This document shows positions 1 to 9,723 of a stretch of 64,000 nucleotides of DNA, in pieces. The first letter of the stretch is position 1, and the number at the start of each line of letters is the position of its first letter. The stretch is from assembly GCA_029259605.1 (NCBI GenBank), contig JAJDEV010000276.1, forward strand, positions 1 through 64,000, given 5' to 3'. Source of the DNA: Planctomycetota bacterium. Lineage in GTDB: Bacteria; Planctomycetota; UBA1135; GCA-002686595. Below the pieces are notes generated by a model that saw only the letters and a list, made by a program, of their open reading frames with translations, ran no database searches and was not told the DNA's origin. The translations under genes and the position numbers were made by a program.

Positions 1-208
1 CGGGCGTTGGCCCCGGAGGCGACCTTGTCAGGTCGTCGAGGACGCCGACGTTCGCAAAGTGCCGGCAGGGGCCGAGAGACCGGCGTAGCCGGTCGATTGC
101 AGCTCTTGGCGTGCATGCTCATGAATGATCCGGGCTAGCAGCCCGAGCTCGAAACGCGCGAAGATCGGACACAACGGGCGTCACTCCTGTAGGAATAGGT
201 CGATCGCA
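1..208. other. Non-coding start of window
   Basis: No convincing gene is visible before the ATG at 209. A short hairpin lies at 79-93 (ACCGGC, loop GTA, GCCGGT). Positions 118-155 hold repeat borders, described separately. An in-frame ATG at 125 lies inside that repeat border and is not taken as a start. Confidence 0.6.
118..155 (+). repeat. Fused borders of two palindromic repeat families
   Basis: Positions 118-137 match the right border of the 182-bp palindromic element found at 10442 and 63066 (CTCATGAA, a variable triplet, then CCCGGGCTAG-like). The next bases from 135 (TAGCAGCCCG, then AAAC after a short gap) resemble the border of the other element at 16997-17160. The interiors of both elements are missing here, so this looks like a remnant or junction. 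The match is short and was judged by eye. Confidence 0.45.
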
Positions 209-1396
209 ATGCTTGTCGGAATCGTGATGCTGGTCGCGTCGGGCGCGTTGCCCGCTGCGCAGGAAGACGGGGGCGCGCAAGTCGCCACCACCGAGCGCGA
301 CGCGCGCGCGGCGGAGAGCCCGTACGCGAAGTGGAGCCTCGGTCCGCCGACGGACCCCGAGTGGTTCCCGATCGGTGTGTGGCTGCAGGATCCGGCGCTC
401 GCGACGCGCTACCGCGAGCTGGGCATCAACACCTTCGTGGGGCTGTGGAAGGGGCCGACCGAAGCGCAGCTCGAGCAGCTCTCGAAGGCCGGGATGCGTG
501 TGGTGTGCGGACTCAACCGCGTCGGTCGACTGCACCTCGACGATCCGACGATCATCGCGTGGATGCAGGTGGACGAGCCCGACAACCGCGGGGACGGTTC
601 GGGACCGCGCGCGACGCCCGAGGAGGTTCAGAAGAACTACGAGCTGCTCGTCAAGCGCGACCCCACTCGCCCCGTGTGGATGAACCTCGGGCAAGGCGTC
701 GCGAACGATTCGTGGAAGGGGCGCGGCGCGCGGATGAGCGACTATCCGGAGTACGTCAAGGCCGCGGACATCCTGTCGTTCGATGTCTATCCCGTGACCA
801 ACATCCAGAAGTCGGATGGCGAGAACTACCTGTGGTACGTGGCGAAGGGCGTGCGCCGCATGCGCAACTGGTCGCACGACGAGCGCGTCGTGTGGAACGT
901 GATCGAGTGTACGAAGGTCGGCGGTCCGACCAAGAAGCCGACGCCCGCGCAGATGCGGGCCGAGGTCTGGATGTCACTCATCTTCGGATCGCGCGGCATC
1001 GTCTACTTCTGTCACGAGTTCGATCCCGCCGTGAAGGCGGCCGCGCTGCTTGCCGATCGCGAGATGTCCGCGGCGGTCGCGAGGGTCAACGCCGAGATCC
1101 GCGCGCTCGCCCCCGTGCTCAACTCACCGACGATTCCGGACGTCGTCGAGGCCAAGAGCTCGAACGCGGAAGTGCCCGTGGGCACGATGCTGAAGCGCGT
1201 CGCCGGCGAAACCTATCTGTTCACGATCGCGACGCGCAACGCCGCGACCAAGGCCGAGTTTCGCGTCGCGGGTGGCGGGACGAAGACGCTGACGGTCGTC
1301 GGTGAAGACCGCGAGGTCGAGATGAAGGACGGCGTCTTCTCGGACTCGTTCCGCCCCTACGAGTTTCACCTCTACCGGTCGTCCGACGGATCCTGA
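209..1396 (+). CDS. Secreted glycoside-hydrolase-like TIM-barrel protein
   Basis: 395 residues. The N-terminus (MLVGIVMLVASGALPAAQ) is a signal peptide, so the product is probably exported. The body reads like a (beta/alpha)8 glycosidase: an opening FPIGVW strand, INTFVGLW, a strand ending in DEP (Asp122-Glu123), LSFDVYP, and WNVIE (Glu233). Glu123 and Glu233 are plausible acid/base and nucleophile in a clan GH-A type site, which is inference. A C-terminal beta-sandwich follows from about residue 310. The start at 209 is chosen over the in-frame ATG at 125 because it gives the signal peptide and because 125 lies in a repeat border; AGGA lies at 191-194. The 3' end overlaps the convergent TonB receptor by 25 bp. 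The family and substrate were not identified. Confidence 0.6.
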   Translation: MLVGIVMLVASGALPAAQEDGGAQVATTERDARAAESPYAKWSLGPPTDPEWFPIGVWLQDPALATRYRELGINTFVGLWKGPTEAQLEQLSKAGMRVVCGLNRVGRLHLDDPTIIAWMQVDEPDNRGDGSGPRATPEEVQKNYELLVKRDPTRPVWMNLGQGVANDSWKGRGARMSDYPEYVKAADILSFDVYPVTNIQKSDGENYLWYVAKGVRRMRNWSHDERVVWNVIECTKVGGPTKKPTPAQMRAEVWMSLIFGSRGIVYFCHEFDPAVKAAALLADREMSAAVARVNAEIRALAPVLNSPTIPDVVEAKSSNAEVPVGTMLKRVAGETYLFTIATRNAATKAEFRVAGGGTKTLTVVGEDREVEMKDGVFSDSFRPYEFHLYRSSDGS

Positions 1397-3348
1397 CGGC
1401 CCGGCGTCCAGGTCAACGAGATGTAGATCTGGCGCCGCACGTTGTCGAACGAGTCGAACTCGGAGTAGACCGGATCGTTGATGCTCTGGCTTCCGAAGGC
1501 GATCTCGAGCGCGTTGTTCGGACGGTAGCCGATGCGCGCGTCGGCGCGGATGTACTCGGCGTCGAACGGATCGGTGAGCGTCTTGACGACGTACACGCCG
1601 GCGTCGAACTCGACGGTCTCGGTGATGTCGTAGTACGACCGCACGTTGAACTGGTTCTTCGGGCTGTAGTTGTCGGTGCCCAGGTTCGCGCCCGTCGCCT
1701 TGCTCTCGATCGTCGCGCCGTAGAGTGAGTACGCCGAGCGAATGCTCCAGCGGTCGCTGGGCTTCAGGTCGATCGCGACCTCGCCGCCCCAGGCATGGCC
1801 TTCGGCGCCGTTCGTGATCTGGCCCTGGCCGAAGCCGTTGTCGACCGTCATGTAGAGGTCGGTGTACTCGTTGTAGAACGTCGCGACGTCGAACGAGGTC
1901 GTGGCGTTGGGCTGCCAGCGCGTGCCGAGCTCGAACGCGATCAGGTCCTCGGATTGGAAGTCCGGATCACCGATCGTGATGCTGTTCGGCGAGAGGCTGA
2001 TCTCCTCGATGGAGGGCGTACGGACGGCGCGCGAGACCGCGCCCCAGACCATCAGCTCGCTGCTCTGCTTCCACGTTCCGCGGACGCTCGGTTGCAGCTC
2101 GAAGCCCGTGAACTCGTTGTGCTCGGCCTGCAGTCCGAGGACGAGCTGGAACGTGTCGCTCAGATCGATCGCGTCGACGATGAACGCGCGCGGGTTGTTC
2201 TGGGTGATGTGGCGCGGATCGTAGTCGTGATAGAACGGATCGTCGCCGAACAGGTCGCTGCGAATGTGCTTGAACCCGGCACCCCACGTCAGGTTGTTCG
2301 TGTCGCTGATTTGGATCTGACGCTGGTACTCGGCGTCGAGGGTCTCGATGTCGATGTCGAGCTGGGTCGGGATGTTCTGTTGATCCTTGTTGTAGGAGAC
2401 CATCCAACGCGAGTCGTCGCTCGGGTCCTCCATGCTCCACGCGATCTGCGTTCCCGTCTTGTCGTTCAGCTCGGAGTACGGCGTGAAGAACATCAGCTCG
2501 AAGCCGATCACGCGGAAGCGCCCGCTGTACGAACGCCACCAGACGTTGTGGATGCGCTCGCTCGAGTCGGTCCAGTCCATGCGCATGCCGCCGCTGTTGA
2601 GCGTCCAGTCCTGGCGGTACCCGGCGAACGGATTCTCGGGCGTGTCGTAGGTCGTCGCCTTGCCCCAAAGTCGGAGGTGGCCCGTCTCGCCGACCGGCGT
2701 TCCGTAGCGGAACGAGTAGTGTCGGTCATCGCCTCCGACGCGCGCGTGGAACTTCGCTCCGTGCGTCTCCGAAGCGTGCTTCGTGATCACGTGAACGATG
2801 CCGTGCAGGGTGTTGGATCCCCACATGATCCCACCCGGCCCGCGAATGATCTCGATGCGGTCGATGTCCTCGAGGTCCACGTCCTGGAGCGCCCACCACA
2901 CTCCGGGGAAGTGGGGCGAGAACACGCTGACTCCATCGATCATGACCAGCAGCTGGTTGTGGTACGCGAGGTTCGTCAGCGCGGTACCCGTTCCGAACCC
3001 GCGCGCGGTCACGTCCCACGACTCCGTCGTCCAGTGCGAGACGAAGAAGCCCGGGACCATGCGCAACGCGTCCTGGATCGACTGGTGCCCCGCACGGCGA
3101 ATCTCGTCGCCGGTGATGACGTACACAGCGGCCGGAACGTCGCCGAGCTTCTGCTTCGTGCGCGACGCGACGGTCACCTCGATGTTCATCAACTGCTCGA
3201 GGCTGAGCTCCGTCAGGTCCTGCGTGTCTTCGTCGACTCCGGACGCGGGCAATGCTCCCGGGCTCATGACCTGAGCCTGAGCAAAGGGATGGAGGAGCAG
3301 CAGTGCGAGCGTTGCCCATCCGACGTTGGGGGTGAGTTGGAACTTCAT
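1372..3348 (-). CDS. TonB-dependent outer-membrane receptor
   Basis: 658 residues. A signal peptide (about 1-25, ending AQA) precedes a linker with the TELSLEQLMNIEVTVAS signature seen in many plug-domain receptors. The plug follows at about residues 58-175 (VITGDEIRRAG, DALRMVPGF, IEIIRGPGG) and then a long beta-barrel rich in alternating aromatic strands, ending in an aromatic strand (ISLTW) plus a short polar tail. Such receptors import siderophores, cobalamin, glycans or other ligands using TonB energy; the ligand cannot be read from the sequence. It is the last gene of an apparent operon behind the YfiR-like protein and the hybrid kinase, 13 bp after the kinase, so it is probably expressed with its own sensory module. 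Confidence 0.9.
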   Translation of the reverse strand: MKFQLTPNVGWATLALLLLHPFAQAQVMSPGALPASGVDEDTQDLTELSLEQLMNIEVTVASRTKQKLGDVPAAVYVITGDEIRRAGHQSIQDALRMVPGFFVSHWTTESWDVTARGFGTGTALTNLAYHNQLLVMIDGVSVFSPHFPGVWWALQDVDLEDIDRIEIIRGPGGIMWGSNTLHGIVHVITKHASETHGAKFHARVGGDDRHYSFRYGTPVGETGHLRLWGKATTYDTPENPFAGYRQDWTLNSGGMRMDWTDSSERIHNVWWRSYSGRFRVIGFELMFFTPYSELNDKTGTQIAWSMEDPSDDSRWMVSYNKDQQNIPTQLDIDIETLDAEYQRQIQISDTNNLTWGAGFKHIRSDLFGDDPFYHDYDPRHITQNNPRAFIVDAIDLSDTFQLVLGLQAEHNEFTGFELQPSVRGTWKQSSELMVWGAVSRAVRTPSIEEISLSPNSITIGDPDFQSEDLIAFELGTRWQPNATTSFDVATFYNEYTDLYMTVDNGFGQGQITNGAEGHAWGGEVAIDLKPSDRWSIRSAYSLYGATIESKATGANLGTDNYSPKNQFNVRSYYDITETVEFDAGVYVVKTLTDPFDAEYIRADARIGYRPNNALEIAFGSQSINDPVYSEFDSFDNVRRQIYISLTWTPGRQDPSDDR

Positions 3349-3361
3349 AATGTGGGGAGAT

Positions 3362-5776
3362 TCAATCAGCGTCTTGGAGGGGGCTCTCCTTGACGAGCCA
3401 TTGAGCGATCTTCGCGTACATCACCTTGCTGACTACGGGCTTCGCCATGTAGTCGTCCATGCCGGCTGCAAGGCACCGCTCTCGGTCGCCTTGCATTGCA
3501 TTGGCCGTCATCGCGAGGATCGGTAGGTGGCCGCCGGTGCGGCTCTCTTTGTTCCGCCATCGCCGCGTCGCTTCGTATCCGTCGATGAGGGGCATCTGGC
3601 AGTCCATCAAGACGAGATCGAAGGGAATGCGATCGAGCGCGGTGAGTGCTTCTTTGCCGTTGTTCGCGACCTCGCACTGGTAGCCGGCGCGACGAAGGAG
3701 CGCAGCACCGATGCGTTGGTTCACGGAGTTGTCTTCGACGAGGAGGATGCGCTTGCTCTCGCGGTAATCGCGCGGCAAGTCGATCGCATCGGGCGCATCG
3801 CCCTTCGACACGGACGGGAAGAGCGAGGGCGGATCGCCCTTCTGCTGGCCGAGCAGGCCGAGGACTCGATCGAGCAACGCCGACTGCTTGATCGGTTTGG
3901 TGAGCTGCGCGGACACGCCGGCGCGCTGGAGCTCAGCGCCGCGACCGTGGAACGACACGGACGTCAGGATCATGATCGGCGTGTCGTCGAGGTGATCCAA
4001 CTTGCGCAGCTCGACGCTCAGCTGGAGCCCGTCCATGCCGTGCATCTGATAGTCGAGCAGCGCGAGCCCGGGCTGCGGCGCGTCCGCGCGGTTCGCGAGC
4101 ACGTCCAGCGCGACGACGGGGTCGGCGAAGACCTCCGGGATGCACTTCCACGACTCGAGCTGACGAGACAGGATCATGCGGTTGGTCTCGTTGTCGTCGA
4201 CCACGACGACGCGCAGGCCTTCCAGGCACTTCGGATCCGCGGGCGGCGCTTCGAAGACGGACGCTTGCTTGCGGAACGGCAGCGAGACCGTGAACGTGGA
4301 TCCTTCGCCCTGGACGCTCTCGACCGAGATCGTTCCTCCCATCGTGCGCGCCAGCTCGGAGCTGATTGTGAGTCCGAGTCCCGTGCCGCCGTACTTGCGC
4401 GTCGTCGACGTGTCTTCCTGCGTGAACGATTCGAACAGCGTGTTGATGCGGTCCGCGCGGATGCCGATGCCGGTGTCGCGCACGCGGAAGAGCAGCTCGA
4501 CGTCGTCCTTGCCCTCGCGCGCGACCTCGATGTCGAGATGCGCCTCGCCCTCCTCTGTGAACTTCAGCGCGTTACCGAGCAGGTTGGTCAGGATCTGCCG
4601 GAGTCGAGTCGGGTCGCCGGCGAGCAGGACGGGCAGCTCGCTCGGAACGAGCGAGATCAGCTCGATGCTCTTGTCCTGATACCTCGACGCGAACACGTCG
4701 GCGAGGTCCTCGACCAGCGCGCGCAGGTTGAACTCGACCTCTTCGAGCTCGAGCTTGCCCGCCTCGATCTTCGAGAAGTCGAGGATGTCGTTGATGATCG
4801 CGAGCAGCTGATCGCCGCACTTGCGGACCGTCTCGGTCATGCCCTTCTGTTCGCCGTCGAGCTTCGTATCGAGCAGGAGCCCCGTCATTCCGATGACGCC
4901 GTTCATCGGCGTACGGATCTCGTGGCTCATGTTCGCGAGGAACTCGGCCTTCGCCTGAGCCGCGGCCTCGGCGAGTTCCTTCGCACTCTTGAGGTCGCGG
5001 TTGCTGTCGACGAGCTCCTTCGTTCGCTTCTGCACTTGAGCCTCGAGCTTGACGCGATGGCCCTGCAGCGCGTCGTCGCGTAGCTCGATGCGTTCGAGCA
5101 TGCGGTTGAACGCGTCGACGAGCGCGCCGACCTCGTCGTCGGAACGCTTGGGAACGCGCAGCGCGAAGTTCTTCTCGCGCTCGACGGTCTTGGCCGACTC
5201 CGTGAGGTCGCGAATCGGCCGGATGATCCAGCGGCTGAGCCAAATCGACACGATGCCCGCGCCGAGCAAGCCGAGTATCCCGAGGCCCGCCGAGCGGATG
5301 ACCTGCTCGCGCAGGAGGGTGCGCAGGCCGTCGAGGTTCGACTGCACGCGGATCCAGCCGAGCGGTCCATCGGGGTCGACGATCTTGCGCGTCACGACGT
5401 ACTCGTCGCCGATCGTCCCCTCCGAATCGACGAGGTCGTCGAGGTGCGGGAGATCCGCACTGGCGATGTTCGGCCAGGTCGCGAGCGCCGAGCCGTCCGT
5501 GAGGTAGAGACCGGCGTAGACGATGCTCGGCTCTTCCGCGAACGCGAGCAGGGCCTTCCGAGCGAAGTCGAGGTCCTCGAAGTCCAGCGCGGATCGACTG
5601 TTGTAGCCGACGATGTTGGCCGCGAGGCGCACAGACTCGTAATGGTCCTCGTGCGCGACGCGCCACTTGAGCGCTGACTCGATGCAGAACGACGTGATCA
5701 TCACGGTCGCGCACGTTCCGAGCACCAGGAAGTTGACCTTGGCGCGAATGCTCTGGATGTGCGGAACGAACCTCAC
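3362..5776 (-). CDS. Hybrid sensor histidine kinase with two receiver domains
   Basis: 804 residues, starting at a GTG that overlaps the yfiR-like stop (GTGA). Membrane helix 1 is at about 15-33. A periplasmic sensor of about 130 residues follows ([19 protein letters not shown] is typical of CHASE8-like sensors), then helix 2 at about 163-186 and a HAMP linker (about 185-240). The HisKA domain carries phospho-acceptor His285 in [10 protein letters not shown], followed by the ATPase domain (N402, DTGIGI, GGTGLGL). Receiver 1 (about 522-640) has the VDDN acidic pair, phospho-acceptor Asp575 and Lys in TKP. Receiver 2 (about 676-790) has EDN, Asp725 and Lys779. Both receivers look intact. No HPt domain and no separate DNA-binding regulator is encoded nearby, so the output partner is unknown. 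Confidence 0.93.
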   Translation of the reverse strand: MRFVPHIQSIRAKVNFLVLGTCATVMITSFCIESALKWRVAHEDHYESVRLAANIVGYNSRSALDFEDLDFARKALLAFAEEPSIVYAGLYLTDGSALATWPNIASADLPHLDDLVDSEGTIGDEYVVTRKIVDPDGPLGWIRVQSNLDGLRTLLREQVIRSAGLGILGLLGAGIVSIWLSRWIIRPIRDLTESAKTVEREKNFALRVPKRSDDEVGALVDAFNRMLERIELRDDALQGHRVKLEAQVQKRTKELVDSNRDLKSAKELAEAAAQAKAEFLANMSHEIRTPMNGVIGMTGLLLDTKLDGEQKGMTETVRKCGDQLLAIINDILDFSKIEAGKLELEEVEFNLRALVEDLADVFASRYQDKSIELISLVPSELPVLLAGDPTRLRQILTNLLGNALKFTEEGEAHLDIEVAREGKDDVELLFRVRDTGIGIRADRINTLFESFTQEDTSTTRKYGGTGLGLTISSELARTMGGTISVESVQGEGSTFTVSLPFRKQASVFEAPPADPKCLEGLRVVVVDDNETNRMILSRQLESWKCIPEVFADPVVALDVLANRADAPQPGLALLDYQMHGMDGLQLSVELRKLDHLDDTPIMILTSVSFHGRGAELQRAGVSAQLTKPIKQSALLDRVLGLLGQQKGDPPSLFPSVSKGDAPDAIDLPRDYRESKRILLVEDNSVNQRIGAALLRRAGYQCEVANNGKEALTALDRIPFDLVLMDCQMPLIDGYEATRRWRNKESRTGGHLPILAMTANAMQGDRERCLAAGMDDYMAKPVVSKVMYAKIAQWLVKESPLQDAD

Positions 5777-6414
5777 CGCGCCACCTCGTTCGTCTTGCCG
5801 ACGATGCGCGCCAGCTTGAGCAACTCCGAGCTGATCGTGAGATCGGACTCCTTCACCTTCGAGAGGTTGACCTCGAAGCGCACGCGTCCAGACGCGACGT
5901 AGAAGCCGACCTGGGCTCCCGACTTGACGGTCCCATCCCGGTCATCGACGACGAGCACCGGGTGGCGCGCGGCGTTCTGCACGTACTCCCGTCCGACCTT
6001 CGACTTCGAGTCCGTGAACGCGATGTGAGCGCTCACGTCATCGGGCACTTGCGCGAGGCGCGAGATCTGCAGCGACCGACCCCCGACGCGCTTGCCCTTC
6101 ATCGTGGCGTCGAGCACGTCGCCGAACGGATCGTCTCCGACGATCGCGACGACGATCGGGGACTCTTCCTCCTCGAAGGCCGCGGCCGGCCATGAGGTGT
6201 ACTTGATGAAGTTGTAGAGGAACGCGGCCTTGACCCGGTACTCCTCCGACGTCGTCGGTTCCGTCGTCGCATCGGCATGCCGAACGGGATCCGCTGACAC
6301 CAACGCGACGCACGCGACGGCGGCGGCCGCGACTCGCGCGAGGCGCGCTAGACCACGGGTTCGGAACGGCGACGGGCAGGGCCGCACCGCACTGCTTCGG
6401 GGAAAGCGGGGCAT
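5773..6414 (-). CDS. YfiR-like periplasmic protein (DUF4154)
   Basis: 213 residues. The arginine-rich N-terminus leads into a hydrophobic segment (about 23-41), so the protein is probably exported. The conserved core begins with [20 protein letters not shown] and continues with the VGDDPFG and FTDSKS motifs, a nucleotide-fold-like VLVVDD strand, and the closing [23 protein letters not shown], all characteristic of the YfiR/DUF4154 family. In Pseudomonas, YfiR is a periplasmic repressor of a membrane diguanylate cyclase. Here its partner is more likely the downstream sensor kinase, whose GTG start overlaps this stop by 4 bp; that partnership is inference. First gene of the sensor-receptor operon. 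Confidence 0.88.
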   Translation of the reverse strand: MPRFPRSSAVRPCPSPFRTRGLARLARVAAAAVACVALVSADPVRHADATTEPTTSEEYRVKAAFLYNFIKYTSWPAAAFEEEESPIVVAIVGDDPFGDVLDATMKGKRVGGRSLQISRLAQVPDDVSAHIAFTDSKSKVGREYVQNAARHPVLVVDDRDGTVKSGAQVGFYVASGRVRFEVNLSKVKESDLTISSELLKLARIVGKTNEVAR

Positions 6415-6543
6415 GGGGAGCCGCAGGGGGGCGGCGTCGCTTCATCGACGGTGCTCGGTCGGCGACTTGACGACCGATTCGGCTTTCGCCGGTCCCCGGG
6501 GGCCCGACCCGGAAACTTCTTCCCCGCTGTTTCCCCCGCCCGA
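6415..6543 (-). promoter_or_regulatory. Structured leader upstream of the YfiR-like gene
   Basis: This gap precedes the YfiR-like start and follows nothing on the same strand except the next gene's end. Two hairpins are visible: a 7-bp stem at 6455-6461/6471-6477 with a 9-nt loop, and a 4-bp stem with a TTTC loop at 6480-6491, beside a CCCCGGGG palindrome at 6494-6501. It may be a terminator for the upstream amidohydrolase gene or a regulatory leader. I could not match it to a known riboswitch. Confidence 0.3.
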
Positions 6544-9500
6544 TCAGCGGTCGTGGAAGTACATCGGCTGGTATTCGCCGCGATCCGGCGCGATACGCGA
6601 AGCATCCTCGCCCGAGTACATGCGGCCGTTCTTCATCACGACGTCGATGTGCCGGGTGTTGCGAATGTCGTCGAGCGGATTCGCGTGCAGCACGACCAGG
6701 TCCGCGAGCTTGCCCGCCTCGATCGAGCCGAGGTCGCCGTCGAGGCCGTGGTGCGTGAAGCCGTTGATCGTCGCGATCGCCAGGGCTTCGAGCGGAGTGA
6801 ATCCGCCGTGCACGAACATCTCGACCTCCCAGTGCGCCCCGAGTCCCATCATCTGACCGTGCGCGCCCATCTGCAGCAGGACGCCGCGGTCGTGCAGCTT
6901 CTTCACTTCGGCCGCCATCGACGGGTGCCGGAAGTCGTCCTCGAAGTAGTGCGTCGGGCGGCGATGGCGCAGCAGCTCGTCGGTGCGGAAGAAGCGCAAC
7001 AGCTTCGGATCTTCCCACAGCCGCTCGCGCTGGTGGAACCACGTCTCCCCGGCCGGACCGTCGTAGACGACGATCAGCGTCGGCGTCATGCCGATCTTAC
7101 TCGCAGCGAAGAGCGACAGGACGTCGTCATAGAGCGGCGTAAGCCCCATGGTGTGCTCAATCCCCGTGAACCCGTCGACGACCTGCGTCAGGTTCATCTG
7201 CGCGTTCGCGAAGGACTCGGTCACGAGGTTGAGCCCGAGCTCGCGCGAGGCGCTCGCGAGCTGTTGCCGCGCTTCACGCCGGTGGTTCGAGTAGTCCTTG
7301 AGCGCGGTCGCCCCGTGATCCCGGTTGAAGTTGGCGATCTCGAGCGCGTCGTCGAGCGACTCGATCGGCCGGTGCATCTTGAGCCGGTACTTGGTGACGA
7401 ACACCGGGTCGCCGACCGAGTAGATCCGCGGCCCGTCGATGCGCCCCGCGCGCAGCATGTCCGACACCCAGAAGTCCTTTTGCGTCGTGCCGTAGACGTC
7501 GAACATCGTCGTCACGCCGTACGCCAGGTTCGCGTGCAAGCCGTACAGGCGCTGCTCGATGACGTTCAGCGCGGAGATCGGGCTGCCGTAGTGCCCGTGC
7601 GCGTCGAACATGCCCGGCATGATCGTCCGCCCGCTGAGGTCGATGACGCGCGCGCTCGCTGGAATGTCGATGTCGACTCCGACGGCGGCGATGCGTGAAC
7701 CGTCGACGAGGACGGTCGCGTTCTCGAGCACGCGGCGTTCGTCGTCCATCGTGAGAACGCGCGCGTTCGTCAGCGCGACGATCCCTTCGGGCCGGTCGAT
7801 CTCGTACTCGAACGCCAGCTCGGTGCTCGCCGCCCCTTCGGTGCCGGCGAGGATGTCCGCGAGGCTCTTCGCGTAATGCTTCGCGCCGCGCGTCCAGTAC
7901 AGCCCGTCACCGGCGGCGTTCCACTCGGTGAAGTCGCCGTCGAGTTCCGCGTCGACGCGCTGGGCGAAGCCGTTCCCGTCGGCGGCGCTGACCGTCAGCG
8001 TCTTGCCGACGAACTCGAACGGCGTCACGAACGTGCGGTGGTACTCGCGATACGCGATCCACTCGAAGTCGGGCGACAGGACCGCGCGCGTCGCGTTCGG
8101 CAGCACGATCAGCGTGTGCTCGTTGTCGCCGTCGCGGTCGATGCGCTTCAGGGTCAGCTCGTCGCCGACGTACTCGGAGAAGAACAACTCGTCTCCGTCC
8201 GGTCCGAAGCGCACGGTCGGCGGACGATGGGCGTAGCGGTTGCCGAGCCACTCGACGTCGGTCACGACTTCCTCGGTCCCGTCCGCGGCGAGGACGACGA
8301 GTTCGAAGCCCGTCTGGCTCTCGAGCCGCGTGCCCTTGCGGATGTCCGAGTTGCCGCGCAGGTACGCGAGCGTTTCGCCGTCGGGCGCGAGCGCGAGCGC
8401 GCCGTACTGGGATGCGACGTCGGTCAGCGTGCGCCGCTCGCCGGAGTCGAGGTCGAGCACGGCGACCGCGCCCTTGTCGACGTCGTTCCACGTCGCGAAG
8501 AAGACGCGCCGCCCGGCCGCGTCGTAAAGCGGCGAGGTTTCGTGGTCCGCCGAGTTCGTGAGGTTCACGCGCTCGCCGTCGGCGCGCAGCCAGAAGAGGT
8601 CGCCGAGCGCCTCGTACAACACGCCGTCGGCGATCGGCTGGCTCCAACGGGCCGAGAGCGTCTGCGCCGTGTTGCGGGGAACACGCACGGGGAAGCGTGC
8701 GGTGGTCGTGATCGGACGCGACTGGGCGACGCGGAACGGAATGGCGCGCGTCGAGCCGTCGCTGACGTCGACCGCAACGATGCCGCCGCCGGTCGAGAGC
8801 ACGACCTCGTCCCCGCTCGGATGCCAAGCGATGTTCGAGTAGGTGCCGTAGAACGAGCGCGAGTCGAAGCGCCCGCGGTCGAGTCCGCGCAGCAGGACGC
8901 GCTCGCTCTCCGTCTCGAAGTCGTGCAGGACGAGCTCCGTTGCCTGGTCGTTGCGGTGCACGTACGCGAGCTGCTCGCCGTTCGGCGACAGCGCGATCGC
9001 GGCCGCGCCGCCCGGCCGATCGATGTAGGTCTCCGTCTCGCCGGTGCGCGTGTCGAGGCGCTTGATGCGCGGCCCGCTCGTCGGAAGGCTCCCGTCTTGG
9101 TGGACGTAGTAGATCGCGTCCTGTGTCGGATGCTCGCGAAAGTCGTTCACCGGAGCGCGCGCGTCGGCGGGCACGATTTCTTGCTTCTCACCGTGGAAGT
9201 TGAAGCGGTACGCAGGGAAGCGGACCTTCATGTTGAGCGCCGTTCCGTAGAGCGCGCGCCCGTCGAGCGACCACGTGCCCTGGAACACGGGCAGCTTCAT
9301 GTCGGACGCGTTGTCGAGCTCGCCCGAGATGCGGTCGAGCACCCACAGGTCGTTGCTCCCGCCGCGGTCGGACGTGAACGCGATGCGCGTTCCGTCCGGC
9401 GAATAGCGCGGGAACATGTTCCACGAACGCCCGCTCGTCAGCGCCGTGGCCTCGCCTCCGGCGATCGGCATCTCCCAGATGTGCCCGAGGTGATCGAACG

Positions 9501-9666
9501 CGATGTGCTCGCCGTCCGGCGACACGTCGACGCTGATCCACGTGCCTTCCTCGAAGGTCTGCGCGAACGTCGTCTCGGGGCCGTGCGGCGCATCGACGAT
9601 CCACTCGTCTGAGTCCTGGGCGTTGGCTTGGCTGAGCGCGAGGAGCGCGAAGGCGAGGTGCATCAT
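6544..9666 (-). CDS. TolB-type propeller fused to an amidohydrolase
   Basis: 1040 residues with a signal peptide (MHLAFALLALSQANAQ), hence exported. The first ~620 residues are repeated PD40/TolB-like propeller blades (for example YSPDGTRIAFTSDRGG, SPNGEQLAYV, WHPSGDEVVLST). The last ~420 residues are an imidazolonepropionase-like amidohydrolase. It begins with the typical VDGSRIAAVG strand, then metal-binding HxH in DAHGHY at about residue 689, a Lys in ALKDYSN, His in IEHTMG, and the closing IEAGKLADLVVL signature. Proteins of this architecture are secreted metallo-hydrolases, often of peptide or cyclic amide bonds; the substrate is unknown. ATG at 9663 or 9666 fits equally well, and no Shine-Dalgarno site is evident. 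The gene stands alone between SMUG1 and the YfiR operon. Confidence 0.85.
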   Translation of the reverse strand: MMHLAFALLALSQANAQDSDEWIVDAPHGPETTFAQTFEEGTWISVDVSPDGEHIAFDHLGHIWEMPIAGGEATALTSGRSWNMFPRYSPDGTRIAFTSDRGGSNDLWVLDRISGELDNASDMKLPVFQGTWSLDGRALYGTALNMKVRFPAYRFNFHGEKQEIVPADARAPVNDFREHPTQDAIYYVHQDGSLPTSGPRIKRLDTRTGETETYIDRPGGAAAIALSPNGEQLAYVHRNDQATELVLHDFETESERVLLRGLDRGRFDSRSFYGTYSNIAWHPSGDEVVLSTGGGIVAVDVSDGSTRAIPFRVAQSRPITTTARFPVRVPRNTAQTLSARWSQPIADGVLYEALGDLFWLRADGERVNLTNSADHETSPLYDAAGRRVFFATWNDVDKGAVAVLDLDSGERRTLTDVASQYGALALAPDGETLAYLRGNSDIRKGTRLESQTGFELVVLAADGTEEVVTDVEWLGNRYAHRPPTVRFGPDGDELFFSEYVGDELTLKRIDRDGDNEHTLIVLPNATRAVLSPDFEWIAYREYHRTFVTPFEFVGKTLTVSAADGNGFAQRVDAELDGDFTEWNAAGDGLYWTRGAKHYAKSLADILAGTEGAASTELAFEYEIDRPEGIVALTNARVLTMDDERRVLENATVLVDGSRIAAVGVDIDIPASARVIDLSGRTIMPGMFDAHGHYGSPISALNVIEQRLYGLHANLAYGVTTMFDVYGTTQKDFWVSDMLRAGRIDGPRIYSVGDPVFVTKYRLKMHRPIESLDDALEIANFNRDHGATALKDYSNHRREARQQLASASRELGLNLVTESFANAQMNLTQVVDGFTGIEHTMGLTPLYDDVLSLFAASKIGMTPTLIVVYDGPAGETWFHQRERLWEDPKLLRFFRTDELLRHRRPTHYFEDDFRHPSMAAEVKKLHDRGVLLQMGAHGQMMGLGAHWEVEMFVHGGFTPLEALAIATINGFTHHGLDGDLGSIEAGKLADLVVLHANPLDDIRNTRHIDVVMKNGRMYSGEDASRIAPDRGEYQPMYFHDR

Positions 9667-9723
9667 GAGAAGGAAGGGAGTCGGGACGGATGTGTGCGTG
9701 GGGCGGAGTCTACCGCCCGCGCG

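Noticed and set aside
125-208. Upstream ATG extension of the glycosidase-like gene
   Set aside because: It starts within a repeat border and delays the signal peptide; the ATG at 209 fits better.
6415-6543. c-di-GMP-I riboswitch before the YfiR-like gene
   Set aside because: YfiR suggested c-di-GMP, but the conserved core motifs of that riboswitch class are absent; only generic hairpins remain.
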